A stretch of DNA of 64,000 nucleotides from an uncultured Fibrobacter sp. (GCF_947166265.1 NZ_CAMVDO010000011.1:42912-106911), one strand, 5' to 3'. Shown: positions 1 through 9,435, counted from the stretch's first letter. Made by a program: numbers and translations. Notes: generated by a model not told the origin, from the letters alone.

Positions 1-643
1 CCTGCGACTTACGGCTCCCCGGCAATAACAGACAGCTTTGACTAGAGATTGCCGCGGTCGCAGAGATCCCTCGCAATGACGTATTTTCCTCGATGTACAA
101 TTCCGAAATCCGAATTCCGAATTCCGAATTAACGAACGGATGTTTTACGCGCACAACGTTGCAGAGAGCCTCTGCGTAAGCCCGCTCTTCAAAATCAAAG
201 AATACCGCAAGTTTGACATAAGGGTTTTGGGCAAGAACTTTCGCACGCCCGCGTTTCCACGCCCATACCTGCGGAGGCGCCACATATAAGGCTGGCTTAT
301 GCAACTCCCCCGCCCGTTTAACCAATTTCATGTTGAAGCCGGGATAATCAATCGCAATTAGCCCCAAGCATTCCGGCGATTCAAGAGCCGATTTTAGAAT
401 TCTAAAGCTCTGACGCAGTTTCAAATATCTGGGCAACACATCGCCAAACCCCGAAACGGGCAAATTTTCAAAATCAACCAGGGGAATCATTCCCGCATCT
501 TGCATCCGGTGCCCGCCCGACCCCTGAACAAAAATATTTCGAAAGGCCGCATTTTCAGAAAGAAGCGCCCTTACCAAGGGTTCTCCGATAACATCACCGG
601 AATCTTCTCCAGCGCAAATCAGAATGTACGGCTTACACGCCAT
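1..643 (-). CDS. lpxB: Lipid-A-disaccharide synthase, 3' part beyond window edge
   Basis: LpxB (GT19) condenses UDP-diacylglucosamine with lipid X at the inner membrane to form the lipid A disaccharide. Reading in from 643 gives an N-terminus MACKPYILICAGEDSGD, then a GxGGHRM segment, LPVSGFGDVLPRYL, and the family hallmark VAPPQVWAWKRGRAKVL, followed by HPF and later LLLPGSRKSQ at the edge. About 214 codons are visible; the C-terminal Rossmann half is outside. The ATG lies 6 bp after the dnaE stop, with AAAGGA overlapping that stop, so translation is probably coupled to dnaE. Oddly, roughly 30 residues between the HPF motif and LLLPGSR are encoded by two repeat sequences (42..82 and 99..132), in a loop where the family normally has few residues. 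Confidence 0.88.
   Translation of the reverse strand, partial: MACKPYILICAGEDSGDVIGEPLVRALLSENAAFRNIFVQGSGGHRMQDAGMIPLVDFENLPVSGFGDVLPRYLKLRQSFRILKSALESPECLGLIAIDYPGFNMKLVKRAGELHKPALYVAPPQVWAWKRGRAKVLAQNPYVKLAVFFDFEERAYAEALCNVVRVKHPFVNSEFGIRISELYIEENTSLRGISATAAISSQSCLLLPGSRKSQ
42..82 (-). repeat. Palindromic repeat (type A) inside lpxB, in frame
   Basis: On the minus strand the element begins ACGTCATTGCGAGG and ends GCAATCTCTAG. The same ends occur at 41431..41469, 42802..42847 and 43419..43464. Here it is read as TSLRGISATAAISS within LpxB, in the same frame (TCA TTG CGA) as the other three genic copies. Confidence 0.8.
99..132. repeat. Short tandem repeat of AATTCCG-type units inside lpxB
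   Basis: Three to four imperfect copies of a CCGAATT/TTCCGAA unit lie next to the type A element. On the minus strand they read in frame as NSEFGIRISEL. Together the two repeats make the extra loop of this LpxB. Confidence 0.7.
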
Positions 644-649
644 ATTCCT

Positions 650-3600
650 TTACCGTTTTGCGCGGTTAGACACCCAAATTTTCAGGACACCCAGGTCTTT
701 ACGAAGGAACTGCAACAGTTCGGGCGTATACACCACCTTTTTATTTTTCAGGGTGAGCACATGGACATTTCCCGATTCCGTTTCGACATGGGCCACAATT
801 TCGCAACCGCGTTCCCCTTCGAAAGGTTCGTACTTTTCCATCGCAGAGAGCAATTTATCGCTAAACGAATCATCGACCATCGACGAATAAAGAACCATGT
901 GAATATGGCTCACCATATCTGAACGCACGCGATCCAGCTGAATGACTTCTTCTACAATAATCTGTACGCCATCGCCCATGCGCTGCTGTTCCAGGGTTCC
1001 CTTGACAAGGACTCGGTCATCAAGCGCCACCGTATCGCGGAACTTTTCCCACAGGTCCTTCTTAAAGAACATTTCTAGGTCGCCGTGGAAATCCTGAATA
1101 GACCCCACACCAATGGTATCGCCCTTCTTGGTTTCAATAGAACGCAGCTTGGTCACGACACCGCCCACAATAACCGTACCGCCCACATGGCGCGACAGTT
1201 CTTCTTCATCCAGGGAACACGAGGTAAACCCCTGCAGTTCCGGACGGAATTCATCGAGCGGATGGCCCGAAAGGAACATGCCAAGAACGTCACGTTCCTT
1301 GTTGAGCATTTCCATCGCCGTCCATTCTTCGGCTTCTTCAAGGACCTCAGCGGAGCTATCCATCGAAGGAGCGCTTCCGCCCATATCGAAAAGCGACATC
1401 TGTCCGCGGTCCTTATCTTCTTGGAACCTCGACGCCACTTCCATGGCACGGTCTACGGTCGCCATCAGCACCGCACGGCTTCCCGGCAGTTCATCCAGGG
1501 CACCCGCCATAATCAAGCTTTCAATCAAGCGCTTGTTCATTGGCGGACGCTTTTCCTTCTGTTCGCCCTGGAATTCAGTCACGCGCTTGCAAAAATCAAA
1601 GATATCCTTAAACTTGCCGCGACGTTCGCGTTCGGCCACAATATCTTCGACAACCGCGATACCGACATTTCGAATTCCGGCAAGGCCAAACAGAATTTTT
1701 CCATCGGGAGTTGCCACAAATTCGCCCATCGAGGCATTGATATTCGGCGAAACCACATCGATATCGAGACGCTTACATTCCAAAATAATGGTGACGATAT
1801 CTTCGGTCTTTCCCATCTTCGAGGTCATCGAAGCGGCCATGTATTCAGGCCCGTAATGAGCCTTGAGGTATGCCGTCTGGTAAGCCACGTAAGCGTAGGC
1901 CGCAGCGTGACTCTTGTTGAATGCGTATCCGCAGAACGGAAGCACCGCATTCCATACCTTTTGAATCATGTCATGGTCGTAGCCCTTTTCTTCGCACTTT
2001 CTGAAGAACTCCGGTTCGAGCTTCGCCATCTTTTCGGGCATCTTTTTCGCCATGATACGGCGAATATTGTCAGCACCACCCAGCGAATACCCGCCCAGAA
2101 TCTGGGCAAGCTTCATCACCTGTTCCTGGTACACAATCACGCCGTAAGTTTCGCCGAGGACCTGTTCCAAATCAGGATGGTAGCAGTCGATTTCTTCCTG
2201 GCCATTCTTACGGGCAATAAAGTGCGGAATCTGGTCAATCGGCCCCGGACGATACAGGGCGTTCATAGCGATCAGGTCAAAGATTCGCGTCGGCTTCAGT
2301 TCGCGCAGGTACTTCTGCATACCCGGAGATTCAAACTGGAACACCGTCGTCGTCATTCCCTTGCCAAGCAAGTCGAACGTTTCCTTGTCATCGAGCGGAA
2401 TGTGGCCCATGTCAAGTTCTATCGAGCGATTCTTCTTGACCATGCTCACCGTATCTTGAATGATCGACAAGTTGATAAGGCCAAGGAAGTCCATCTTCAA
2501 AAGTCCGATGTCTTCGGCGTAGTGCTTGTCATACATCACCACCGGAGTATCTTCGGGGGCAGCACGGTACAAAGGCGCAAGGTTATAAATCGGGGTCGGC
2601 GTAATCACCACGCCGCAAGCATGCACACCCGTCTGGCGCGGCAAATCTTCGAGCTTTTTAGCGATATCCCAAAGGTTCTGGTAGCTGGCGCGGCTACCAA
2701 TCATCGCCTGCAAGGGTTCCGGGCTGTAACCGTCTTCCAGGTTGTTGCCCTTCTTGTCTTTACCCGTCCAAGCCTGCTTTAGGCTAAAGTTCAAGGTACG
2801 CTGCGGGAACAGCTTGGTAATCTGCTTTGCTTCGGCAGGCGGAAGTCCCAAGACGCGAGCCACGTCGGTAATCACCGCTTTGGACTTGAGCATACCGTAG
2901 GTAATAATCTGGCCCACGCATTCCTTGCCGTACTTGTCCGTCACGTACTGAATCACGCGACCGCGGTCACGGTCCGCAAAATCGGTATCGATATCCGGCA
3001 TGGACACGCGTTCGGGGTTCAGGAATCGTTCAAAAAGGAGATCGAAAGTAAGCGGGTCAATGTCGGTAATACCGATAATGTAAGTGACCAGAGAACCAGC
3101 GGCAGAACCACGGCCCGGGCCCACGGGAATCCCATGTTCACGGGACCAGTTAATGAAGTCCCACACAATCAACAGGTAGCCCGCCACGTTCATGTTGCGG
3201 ATACAGTTGATTTCTTTGTACATGCGCTTGCCCACATCGGTTTCGTGGGCAGGGAACTTAAAGTCTTCTTTCGGGAATCGCCACTTGAGACGCTGATTAC
3301 AAAGGTGCGTAATGTAAATGTCGGCATCGCCGCCCGGTTTACACCAACGGCGAACACTCTTGTCCCAAGCTTTCTGGTCGTCCTCATCGAAAAATTCCGG
3401 CTGAGACAAACGTTCAATTTCGGCCTTGTCTGCATCGGTCAGGGCATCTTCGGCAATTCCCTTGTCTGCACAATAGGTCGCCGTCACCTTTTTCTTTTTG
3501 TCCTTGATGACACCCTTGAGTTCGCGTTCGCGTACGACCGGATATTCCGCGTCGTATTCCGCCTTCATAATCGCCTTGATGTTCTGGTATTCATCAGAGG

Positions 3601-4510
3601 CCAAAAAATCTTCGGGAATCTTGAATCGCGGCCAGAATTCATCGCCGATACCGGTCTTGACCGTGTAATTGCATCGTTCTGCAATCTTGACCGTATTTTC
3701 GATGGCGCCCGGAATATTCCCGAACAGTTCCACCATTTCGGCTTCGCTGCGGAAATAGAACTTGTCCGTCGGAAAGCGCTTGTCATCAAAGCCGTTCAGG
3801 GTTTCCTTTAGCGCAATGCAGCGCAAAATCTTATGCGCCTGGGCATCTTCGGGCTTAATGTAATGAACATCGCCCACAGCTACAATTTCTCGCCCGAGTT
3901 CGCCGGCCAATTTTACATTAAACTCATTCAGCAAGCCCTGCTGCTTAACCCCATTGTCGCACACCGAAATGTACAGATGGTCGTGATCGAAAATCTTGTC
4001 GAGGGCTTCCATGTATTCACGGGCAACGCTATTGCGTCCGGCAGCCACATTCTGGCCATACTTGCTAAAAAAGTCCCCCGCAATGGCAATAATACCTTCT
4101 TTGTGTTCCTCAACCACGGAAAGGGGAACAGACGGAATTTCAGCCCAGCGGTCGCCGTCTTCGTAACGGTAACTCACGATACGGAGCAAGTTGTAGTAGC
4201 CCTTTTCGTTTTCGACCAACAGCGTCAGGCGTTCAAAGGTAATCGGGTCTTTCTGGTTCGCACTCGAAGTGTCCACGTAAATGTGGCACCCGTAAATCGT
4301 CTTGACCGGCGGAAGCCCCTTTTCCTTACGGCCCTTGTTCATGTCTTTTCCACGCGTCTGTATTTCAAGGACGCCAAACATAGCCGCATGGTCGGTAAGG
4401 GCTACGGCAGGGGCGTTTTCATCGGCGGCGGCAGCCAAAATATCATCGAGACGGGCGGACGCCTGTAAAACAGAAAATTCGGAATGAACCTGGAGGTGAA
4501 CAAAAGCCAT
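650..4510 (-). CDS. dnaE: DNA polymerase III subunit alpha
   Basis: This is the catalytic subunit of the replicative polymerase (C-family), 1286 residues. An N-terminal PHP domain starts FVHLQVHSEFSVLQ. The palm has PGRGSAAGSLVTY and, near residue 505, PDIDTDFADRDRG with the catalytic aspartates. The fingers contain YRPGPIDQIP and VYQEQVMKLAQ, followed by a helix-hairpin-helix region and a C-terminal OB fold (GGVVTKLRSIETKKGD). It is longer than the E. coli protein (1160), partly through a charged insertion around residues 335-400 containing KDKKKKV and a DEDDQKAWD segment. The start codon has no Shine-Dalgarno and sits 6 nt after a TACTAAATT box. lpxB follows 6 bp downstream, so the two are probably co-transcribed. 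Confidence 0.97.
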   Translation of the reverse strand: MAFVHLQVHSEFSVLQASARLDDILAAAADENAPAVALTDHAAMFGVLEIQTRGKDMNKGRKEKGLPPVKTIYGCHIYVDTSSANQKDPITFERLTLLVENEKGYYNLLRIVSYRYEDGDRWAEIPSVPLSVVEEHKEGIIAIAGDFFSKYGQNVAAGRNSVAREYMEALDKIFDHDHLYISVCDNGVKQQGLLNEFNVKLAGELGREIVAVGDVHYIKPEDAQAHKILRCIALKETLNGFDDKRFPTDKFYFRSEAEMVELFGNIPGAIENTVKIAERCNYTVKTGIGDEFWPRFKIPEDFLASDEYQNIKAIMKAEYDAEYPVVRERELKGVIKDKKKKVTATYCADKGIAEDALTDADKAEIERLSQPEFFDEDDQKAWDKSVRRWCKPGGDADIYITHLCNQRLKWRFPKEDFKFPAHETDVGKRMYKEINCIRNMNVAGYLLIVWDFINWSREHGIPVGPGRGSAAGSLVTYIIGITDIDPLTFDLLFERFLNPERVSMPDIDTDFADRDRGRVIQYVTDKYGKECVGQIITYGMLKSKAVITDVARVLGLPPAEAKQITKLFPQRTLNFSLKQAWTGKDKKGNNLEDGYSPEPLQAMIGSRASYQNLWDIAKKLEDLPRQTGVHACGVVITPTPIYNLAPLYRAAPEDTPVVMYDKHYAEDIGLLKMDFLGLINLSIIQDTVSMVKKNRSIELDMGHIPLDDKETFDLLGKGMTTTVFQFESPGMQKYLRELKPTRIFDLIAMNALYRPGPIDQIPHFIARKNGQEEIDCYHPDLEQVLGETYGVIVYQEQVMKLAQILGGYSLGGADNIRRIMAKKMPEKMAKLEPEFFRKCEEKGYDHDMIQKVWNAVLPFCGYAFNKSHAAAYAYVAYQTAYLKAHYGPEYMAASMTSKMGKTEDIVTIILECKRLDIDVVSPNINASMGEFVATPDGKILFGLAGIRNVGIAVVEDIVAERERRGKFKDIFDFCKRVTEFQGEQKEKRPPMNKRLIESLIMAGALDELPGSRAVLMATVDRAMEVASRFQEDKDRGQMSLFDMGGSAPSMDSSAEVLEEAEEWTAMEMLNKERDVLGMFLSGHPLDEFRPELQGFTSCSLDEEELSRHVGGTVIVGGVVTKLRSIETKKGDTIGVGSIQDFHGDLEMFFKKDLWEKFRDTVALDDRVLVKGTLEQQRMGDGVQIIVEEVIQLDRVRSDMVSHIHMVLYSSMVDDSFSDKLLSAMEKYEPFEGERGCEIVAHVETESGNVHVLTLKNKKVVYTPELLQFLRKDLGVLKIWVSNRAKR

Positions 4511-4537
4511 AACTGCAATTTAGTAAATGGAGCCTAA

Positions 4538-4565
4538 GAAAAAAGCCCGCAGCGATGCGGGACTT
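4538..4565 (-). terminator. Rho-independent terminator after the LamG lipoprotein gene
   Basis: A CCCGCA/TGCGGG stem (4546-4551 with 4556-4561, GCGA loop) is followed on the minus strand by six T residues. It lies just past the stop at 4588 and ahead of dnaE, separating the two units. Confidence 0.8.
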
Positions 4566-4587
4566 GGTTTAAACAGGTTCTGATTTT

Positions 4588-6495
4588 TTATTTTTTTGAA
4601 TCTTCAAAGGGAATGCCAAAAATAGCCGCTCTACCCAAAGAATCATACACGACAAGCGGATAACGTTCCGTGTCTGTATAGTCTATCCAATCAACATAAC
4701 CCGAATCATGAGAATTTGAAGAGGTAATAGGATCAATCGTCGCAGTGGTGTCCACTGGGGTCAAAATCGTATCCATAGCAATCGTCGTATCCGGTTCAAG
4801 AACCGAGGACTGATCTTCAGAATTGTAGCGAACCACATTCGAGATTCTCAGCTGGTCGTACGCACCCGAAGTTGTCATAGCTTCATTCTGACCAGGACCT
4901 TCCATGCAGCAGTCCGACTTAAATCCAATTACGAACAAGTTTTCGTAAGGATTACTGCGGCTGGCAGCTTCGTAACCTTCTGTATGAACCATATCGGCAA
5001 CCTTTTCGCCATTCACCCAAAGGCTCATAGAGCCGTTGCCCCACTGACCGGCAATCAGGTTCCAATCCTTCTTCAGTTCTACAGCACCCTTCACAAAGAA
5101 GTGCTTGTTATGATGGTTCTTCTGGAAATAAAGTTCGCTATTCTTGTAGAAGAAATGCACGCGGGCGCCATCGTTGCCGAGGAGCGTACGGGCGGTTTCA
5201 AAGAAATCGTCATTCGGGCGGAACCAGAATTCAACCGTACCGGCAGCCATCGCATCGACCAGATTGATTCCTGTCGGAGCGACTTCACCACTCTTCAAGG
5301 AAATCGCCTTGCCGCAAACGCCATCGACCGATTCACCTTCACGGTAGACCGTTTCAAGTTCATCTAGATAAAGAGTGGAATCGTCCATTACAAGAGCAGG
5401 TGCGACACACTTCTTAACGGCAGCCGATGCCACCGGAACCGTAGCATTTTCAAAGTAGCGCGATCCCTGAGCCGCCAACAGCGACCACAACGGTTGTTCC
5501 AAAGGCGCGGGCACCGTATCGATATTCAAAATCGTGTCGTCAACAATCGTATCGTTAACCAAGGTGTCATCCACCAACGAATCCTTCGGTAAAGTATCAA
5601 CAACAGCCGTATCGGAACTTAAAGTATCAGGTTCAACAACGGCATCATCAGCCATCTTGTATCGCGTAATATTGGAAATGCGGAACTGGTCGAAGGAACC
5701 CGAAGTGGTCATTGCTGCATACTGGCCGGGGCCTTCCATGCAGCAGCTAGACTTGTAACCGATTACCACCAGGTTTTCAAACGGAATGCCGCGCTGAGCC
5801 GGAGCATAACCCTTGTCATGTTCCACATGGGCAATCAACTTGCCGTTAACCCACACGCTCATATAACCATCGCCCCACTGGCCCGCAATCAGGTTCCAGT
5901 CATCGTCCTTGAGTTTTGCCTTGCCATTTACATAGTAATGCAAGTTATGATGGTTCTTCTGGAAATAGAGTTCGCCATCTTTATAGAAGAAATGAATTCG
6001 GGCGCCATCGTTACCGATAAGGGTTCGTGCATTGTCGTAAAAGTCTTCGTTCGGGCGGAACCAGAATTCTACCGTTCCGACCTTCATGGAGTCAATCAGG
6101 TTCACACCGAGAGGGGCCACCTGGCCATCTTGCAACTTAAGTGCTTTTCCGCAGACACCTTCGACCATTTCGCCTTCGTCAAACAGCGATTCCAGTTCGT
6201 CCAAGTAGCGGGTATTTTCATCCATGGCAAGCGCCGGAGCGGCACAACGGCCATTCACAAGGGCAGAGCCACCGATAATGGGAGCCCCCTGGTCTTGAGA
6301 AAGAGAATCGAAATAGCCGGCAATGCCCAATTCATCGATTCGAGCCCACATATTCTTGGAGTCGTTTTTCTGGAATACCGAATCATCGTTAGAGATTATC
6401 TTATCTGGAGCCGGATCCGATTCGGAACATCCCCAAAGAAAGGCTCCCATAGCCACCAAAGAAGCCGAAAGCCATTTCACCATTTTTTGACTCAT
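4588..6495 (-). CDS. Lipoprotein with two LamG/concanavalin-like domains
   Basis: A predicted exported lipoprotein of 635 residues. I chose the ATG at 6495 because GGAGGA stands 6-7 nt upstream; an earlier in-frame codon at 6552 lies inside the promoter. The signal peptide ends in a lipobox, AMGAFLWGC. Two homologous ~210-residue blocks follow (about 70-280 and 350-570), each with CAAPALAMDE/CVAPALVMDD, VEFWFRPN, GNDGAR-HFFYK, YFQKNHHN, NLIAGQWG and CCMEGPGQ. This fits the LamG-like jelly roll that often binds polysaccharide. The linker is an Asp/Thr/Val-rich repeat of DTL and DTI units. The substrate is unknown. The strong internal similarity shows tandem duplication of one domain. Confidence 0.8.
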   Translation of the reverse strand: MSQKMVKWLSASLVAMGAFLWGCSESDPAPDKIISNDDSVFQKNDSKNMWARIDELGIAGYFDSLSQDQGAPIIGGSALVNGRCAAPALAMDENTRYLDELESLFDEGEMVEGVCGKALKLQDGQVAPLGVNLIDSMKVGTVEFWFRPNEDFYDNARTLIGNDGARIHFFYKDGELYFQKNHHNLHYYVNGKAKLKDDDWNLIAGQWGDGYMSVWVNGKLIAHVEHDKGYAPAQRGIPFENLVVIGYKSSCCMEGPGQYAAMTTSGSFDQFRISNITRYKMADDAVVEPDTLSSDTAVVDTLPKDSLVDDTLVNDTIVDDTILNIDTVPAPLEQPLWSLLAAQGSRYFENATVPVASAAVKKCVAPALVMDDSTLYLDELETVYREGESVDGVCGKAISLKSGEVAPTGINLVDAMAAGTVEFWFRPNDDFFETARTLLGNDGARVHFFYKNSELYFQKNHHNKHFFVKGAVELKKDWNLIAGQWGNGSMSLWVNGEKVADMVHTEGYEAASRSNPYENLFVIGFKSDCCMEGPGQNEAMTTSGAYDQLRISNVVRYNSEDQSSVLEPDTTIAMDTILTPVDTTATIDPITSSNSHDSGYVDWIDYTDTERYPLVVYDSLGRAAIFGIPFEDSKK

Positions 6496-6523
6496 AAAGT
6501 CCTCCATTCTTATTCGTAAGAAT

Positions 6524-6552
6524 AATATAACAAAAATCCCTTTTATTTGCAA
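6524..6552 (-). promoter_or_regulatory. Sigma-70-type promoter for the LamG lipoprotein gene
   Basis: Minus-strand TTGCAA (6547-6552), a 17-nt spacer and TATATT (6524-6529) stand about 30 nt before the ATG at 6495. This supports the later start codon. Confidence 0.7.
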
Positions 6553-6629
6553 TTTTTTTTATTTTAGATGCAATAAAAAGCACCTGTTTTGCAAAATAAT
6601 GTATTTTTCGTCAAAAAAAAGCAATTTTT

Positions 6630-7730
6630 ATGAGCAATACCGGAAATAAGAATTTAAAAATCGCCATTGACGCCCGTATGGTCAACCGCACCGGAATCGG
6701 AACATGCATTCAGCATTGGCTAAAGGATGTTGCCTATACAATCGCTCTTGGCGACCCCAAGAATCTTGAGCCCTACGGCAACATCCCCAAGCACATTCCC
6801 TTTATCAGCAGCATTTATGGCTACGAAGAACAGCTGAAATTTCCGTACCGAGCGCTCTACCGAGAAAAGCCCGATGTCTTGCACATTCCGCACTGCAACG
6901 TTCCGCTTTTCTACCGCGGCAAAATGATCGTCACCATCCACGACCTGACTCATTTGGTTTATCCCGAATTTTTGCCGATGAAAATTGTGCATTGGTACTT
7001 CAAGTTCATTTTCTGGTTTGTCTGCAAGCGAGCAAATCACATTATGGTCGTATCGGAAAGTACCAAGCGCGACCTTCTGTGCTTTTACAAGGTGGATCCG
7101 TCCAAAATAACGGTCATCCCCCTTGCCGCCGGAAATGAATTTGTCCAAAAGAGTAAAGACGAAGTCGACTACCTGTATGACAAGTTCAACATTCCCCGCG
7201 ACAAGAAAATCATCCTGTACGTAGGAAACCTGCTCCCCCACAAGAACCTGAACGGCCTTCTGAAGGGTTTTGCCCAAATGAACGGCAAGGAAAATTGCAG
7301 GCTCGTTCTTATAGGAAAAGCTTTCGACGGGCGAACGAAAGCCACCATAGAAGGTGACCTTGGCATCGAAAACCTGGTTATCCACGCAGGAATGGTTAGC
7401 CAAGAAGATCTCGTTTGCTTCTACAATCTTGCAGACCTCTTTGTACTCCCCTCCCTCTACGAAGGATTCGGGCTTCCCGTCCTCGAAGCGCTTGCATGCA
7501 AAACGCCTGTAGCCTGCTCCAACACGTCGTCACTCCCCGAGGTCGGTGGAAATGTCGCCAAATACTTCGATCCTAGCGATCCCCAAAGTATTGCGCACAC
7601 CCTAGAAAATTCGATCAACGACAAGGGAAAATACGATCACGAAATAGAAGGATGGGTCAGGCAATTCAATTGGAAAGCTTCTGCCGACAAAATTCAAAAA
7701 ATTGCAGCCGATGTAGCTGCAATCAAGTAA
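6630..7730 (+). CDS. GT4-family glycosyltransferase
   Basis: A 366-residue GT-B retaining glycosyltransferase that probably adds a sugar to a surface glycan or lipid-linked glycan in the cytoplasm. The N-terminus IDARMVNRTGIG carries the Gly-rich acceptor-domain loop. VHDLTH-type (TIHDLTHLVYPEF) and SESTKRDLL segments precede the linker, and the C-terminal domain has YVGNLLPHKNLNGLL (family VG-xx-xxKN) and PSLYEGFGLPVLEALAC with the E-x7-E pair. No transmembrane segment is evident. There is no good Shine-Dalgarno. It points away from the LamG gene and converges on a methyltransferase gene. Donor and acceptor cannot be assigned from sequence. Confidence 0.85.
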   Translation: MSNTGNKNLKIAIDARMVNRTGIGTCIQHWLKDVAYTIALGDPKNLEPYGNIPKHIPFISSIYGYEEQLKFPYRALYREKPDVLHIPHCNVPLFYRGKMIVTIHDLTHLVYPEFLPMKIVHWYFKFIFWFVCKRANHIMVVSESTKRDLLCFYKVDPSKITVIPLAAGNEFVQKSKDEVDYLYDKFNIPRDKKIILYVGNLLPHKNLNGLLKGFAQMNGKENCRLVLIGKAFDGRTKATIEGDLGIENLVIHAGMVSQEDLVCFYNLADLFVLPSLYEGFGLPVLEALACKTPVACSNTSSLPEVGGNVAKYFDPSDPQSIAHTLENSINDKGKYDHEIEGWVRQFNWKASADKIQKIAADVAAIK

Positions 7731-7750
7731 TTTTCAAATTCTAAGACAAC

Positions 7751-8374
7751 CTACTTTTTCAGCTTGGTCAGGAATCCGTACTGGAACGGGATAAAGCTTG
7801 AATGGCTCAAAAGGCCCGGCATAAACTTGAGCTGCTTACGGATACCCACAATCTTTTCAACTTCAAGACCATTTTCCTTGGCAAAGCGGACAAAGCTCTT
7901 CTTGGTCCAGAATGTCTTGTGGTTAATATCCAGCACGCCCAAGGCATGTTCACCTTCGTCCGGCTTAAAGTAGCGGAAATCACGGGTAATAATAATCTTG
8001 AGCAAATTTTCGATACAGCAGAAATTCGGCAGCGACACCAGAATGTGACCTTCGGGATTCAGGTGCTTTTTGCAGAAGTTAATCAGGTCTACCGGATCGT
8101 TCACGTGTTCCAGAACATCGCACATCACCACGAGATCAAACTTTTTATCTTCGGTGTATTGTTCGTAAAACACGTGATGGTATTCGTTGAAACCACCCGG
8201 AACCTTGTCGATGGTATGCGTATCGGTCCTGTTTTCGGGTTCAATGGCGACCTTGTAGGAATCCTGCGGGTAAATCACATAGTTCAATCCGGCGCCAGCA
8301 CCAATTTCTAGGACACTCTTAACATCTTTCGGCACCAACATGGCCACATCGTAACGCGCTTTATTCCGGTACAT
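7751..8374 (-). CDS. Class I SAM-dependent methyltransferase
   Basis: A 207-residue methyltransferase. Motif I is VLEIGAGAGLNY near residue 20, the acidic motif II follows in VAIEPENR, and LVVMCDVLEHVNDP plus GHILVSLPN complete the fold of the UbiE/Methyltransf_11-type group. Proteins of this kind between glycosyltransferases often act on surface glycan precursors, but the substrate is not visible here. GAGG precedes the start by 8 nt. A TATATT hexamer lies 18 nt upstream of the ATG. It is convergent with the glycosyltransferase gene and divergent from the flippase-like gene, from which it is separated by 60 nt. Confidence 0.8.
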   Translation of the reverse strand: MYRNKARYDVAMLVPKDVKSVLEIGAGAGLNYVIYPQDSYKVAIEPENRTDTHTIDKVPGGFNEYHHVFYEQYTEDKKFDLVVMCDVLEHVNDPVDLINFCKKHLNPEGHILVSLPNFCCIENLLKIIITRDFRYFKPDEGEHALGVLDINHKTFWTKKSFVRFAKENGLEVEKIVGIRKQLKFMPGLLSHSSFIPFQYGFLTKLKK

Positions 8375-8434
8375 AAAAACCTCTTTTGTCCAAATATAAT
8401 TTTTTATTTGTCAAAAATGCTATTATTGTAACCA

Positions 8435-9376
8435 ATGGCAACCGATAAGACTGTTTCAAAGCTCTTTATCAAGCGGATATTCCAGCTTCTTGTAAGCGTG
8501 GGCGGTTTCGCCTATATCTTTTACAAGATTCCGCTTGCAAGCGTTGCAGAAAACTGGAACCTCGGGATGACCCCCTGGATTCTAGCGACTCTTGTGGCCG
8601 CGACCCTGATCATGGTGATTCAGGCAAACCGCTGGAAAGGGCTTTCGGTACAAGGTCCCGAAATTCCGTTCAAGACCTACTACGCCTACACGGCCATGGG
8701 CTACTTCTTTAACAACCTGTTGCCCACCGGCTTTGGCGGCGACGCCGTAAAGTCACTCGCCTTCGGTAAAAAATTCAACCAGACAAGCCAATCCATTTCG
8801 GCAGTGTTCCTTGCCCGCATCCAAGGGCTTTTGGCAATGTTCCTGTGCTTTTTCATAGCACTCCCCTTCGCCTTGAATCAAGCCGAGATTCCCTTTACCT
8901 ATACGTTAATTATGACGTTCGCCCTTTTGGCCTGCATGGCAATTGTGGTCCTTTGCCTTTTTTCGGACAAGGTTCCCGTACCGGCCGTCATCTTAAACAA
9001 GCTAACCCTTATTCCCAAAATGCAGAAAAGCCTGTCTATTTACAGGCAGTACAAGAAACAGGTTCTTTTGTCGTCTCTAGATTCCCTGTGGTTGCAACTT
9101 TTGACCCTGTTCATGGCCTACGCCTACTTTAGGGCTGTCGGGCAATCTATCGACATCTGCATTCTTATCGTATTTACAAGCATCACCACAATAGTTTCGA
9201 TGCTCCCGATATCCCTAAACGGCATCGGCGTACGCGAAGGCGTTCAAGTCGCCCTATTTACGGGAATTTTAGGGATTCCTGCTCCGGTCGTACTTTCTGC
9301 AGGGCTCTTGGGCTACATTCCGTTGCTGTTCCAAGCTCTGCAAGGGGCAGTAGTTTTAGTCGGAAGTAGAAAATAA
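8435..9376 (+). CDS. Flippase-like integral membrane protein (LPG synthase TM family)
   Basis: A 313-residue polytopic inner-membrane protein matching the lysylphosphatidylglycerol-synthase transmembrane family (UPF0104/AglD-like). The pattern includes an early QANRWKGL, GYFFNNLLPTGFGGDAVK (the N-x-L-P-x-x-G-G-D family signature), FLARIQGL and, near the C-terminus, LPISLNGIGVREG. It lacks the catalytic aminoacyl-transfer domain of MprF, so it is the membrane part only. With neighbouring glycan genes a role in lipid or glycolipid transport is plausible but unproven. No Shine-Dalgarno is present; TATTAT ends 8 nt before the ATG, suggesting a very short or absent leader. Confidence 0.75.
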   Translation: MATDKTVSKLFIKRIFQLLVSVGGFAYIFYKIPLASVAENWNLGMTPWILATLVAATLIMVIQANRWKGLSVQGPEIPFKTYYAYTAMGYFFNNLLPTGFGGDAVKSLAFGKKFNQTSQSISAVFLARIQGLLAMFLCFFIALPFALNQAEIPFTYTLIMTFALLACMAIVVLCLFSDKVPVPAVILNKLTLIPKMQKSLSIYRQYKKQVLLSSLDSLWLQLLTLFMAYAYFRAVGQSIDICILIVFTSITTIVSMLPISLNGIGVREGVQVALFTGILGIPAPVVLSAGLLGYIPLLFQALQGAVVLVGSRK

Positions 9377-9410
9377 AAAGGGTTGCAAACCTTAAAAGAT
9401 TTGCAACCCA
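9374..9410 (-). terminator. Hairpin terminator between convergent genes
   Basis: GGGTTGCAAA (9380-9389) pairs with TTTGCAACCC (9400-9409). On the minus strand it is followed by TTTTTATTTT, so it best serves gpsA transcription. It abuts the stop codon of the plus-strand membrane gene and may stop both. Confidence 0.7.
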
Positions 9411-9435
9411 TAGTTGAACTTAGTTGGTAAAGCTT

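Noticed and set aside
1085..2782. A 565-codon plus-strand open frame
   Set aside because: It is antisense to dnaE, whose coding is certain; the long frame follows from codon bias.
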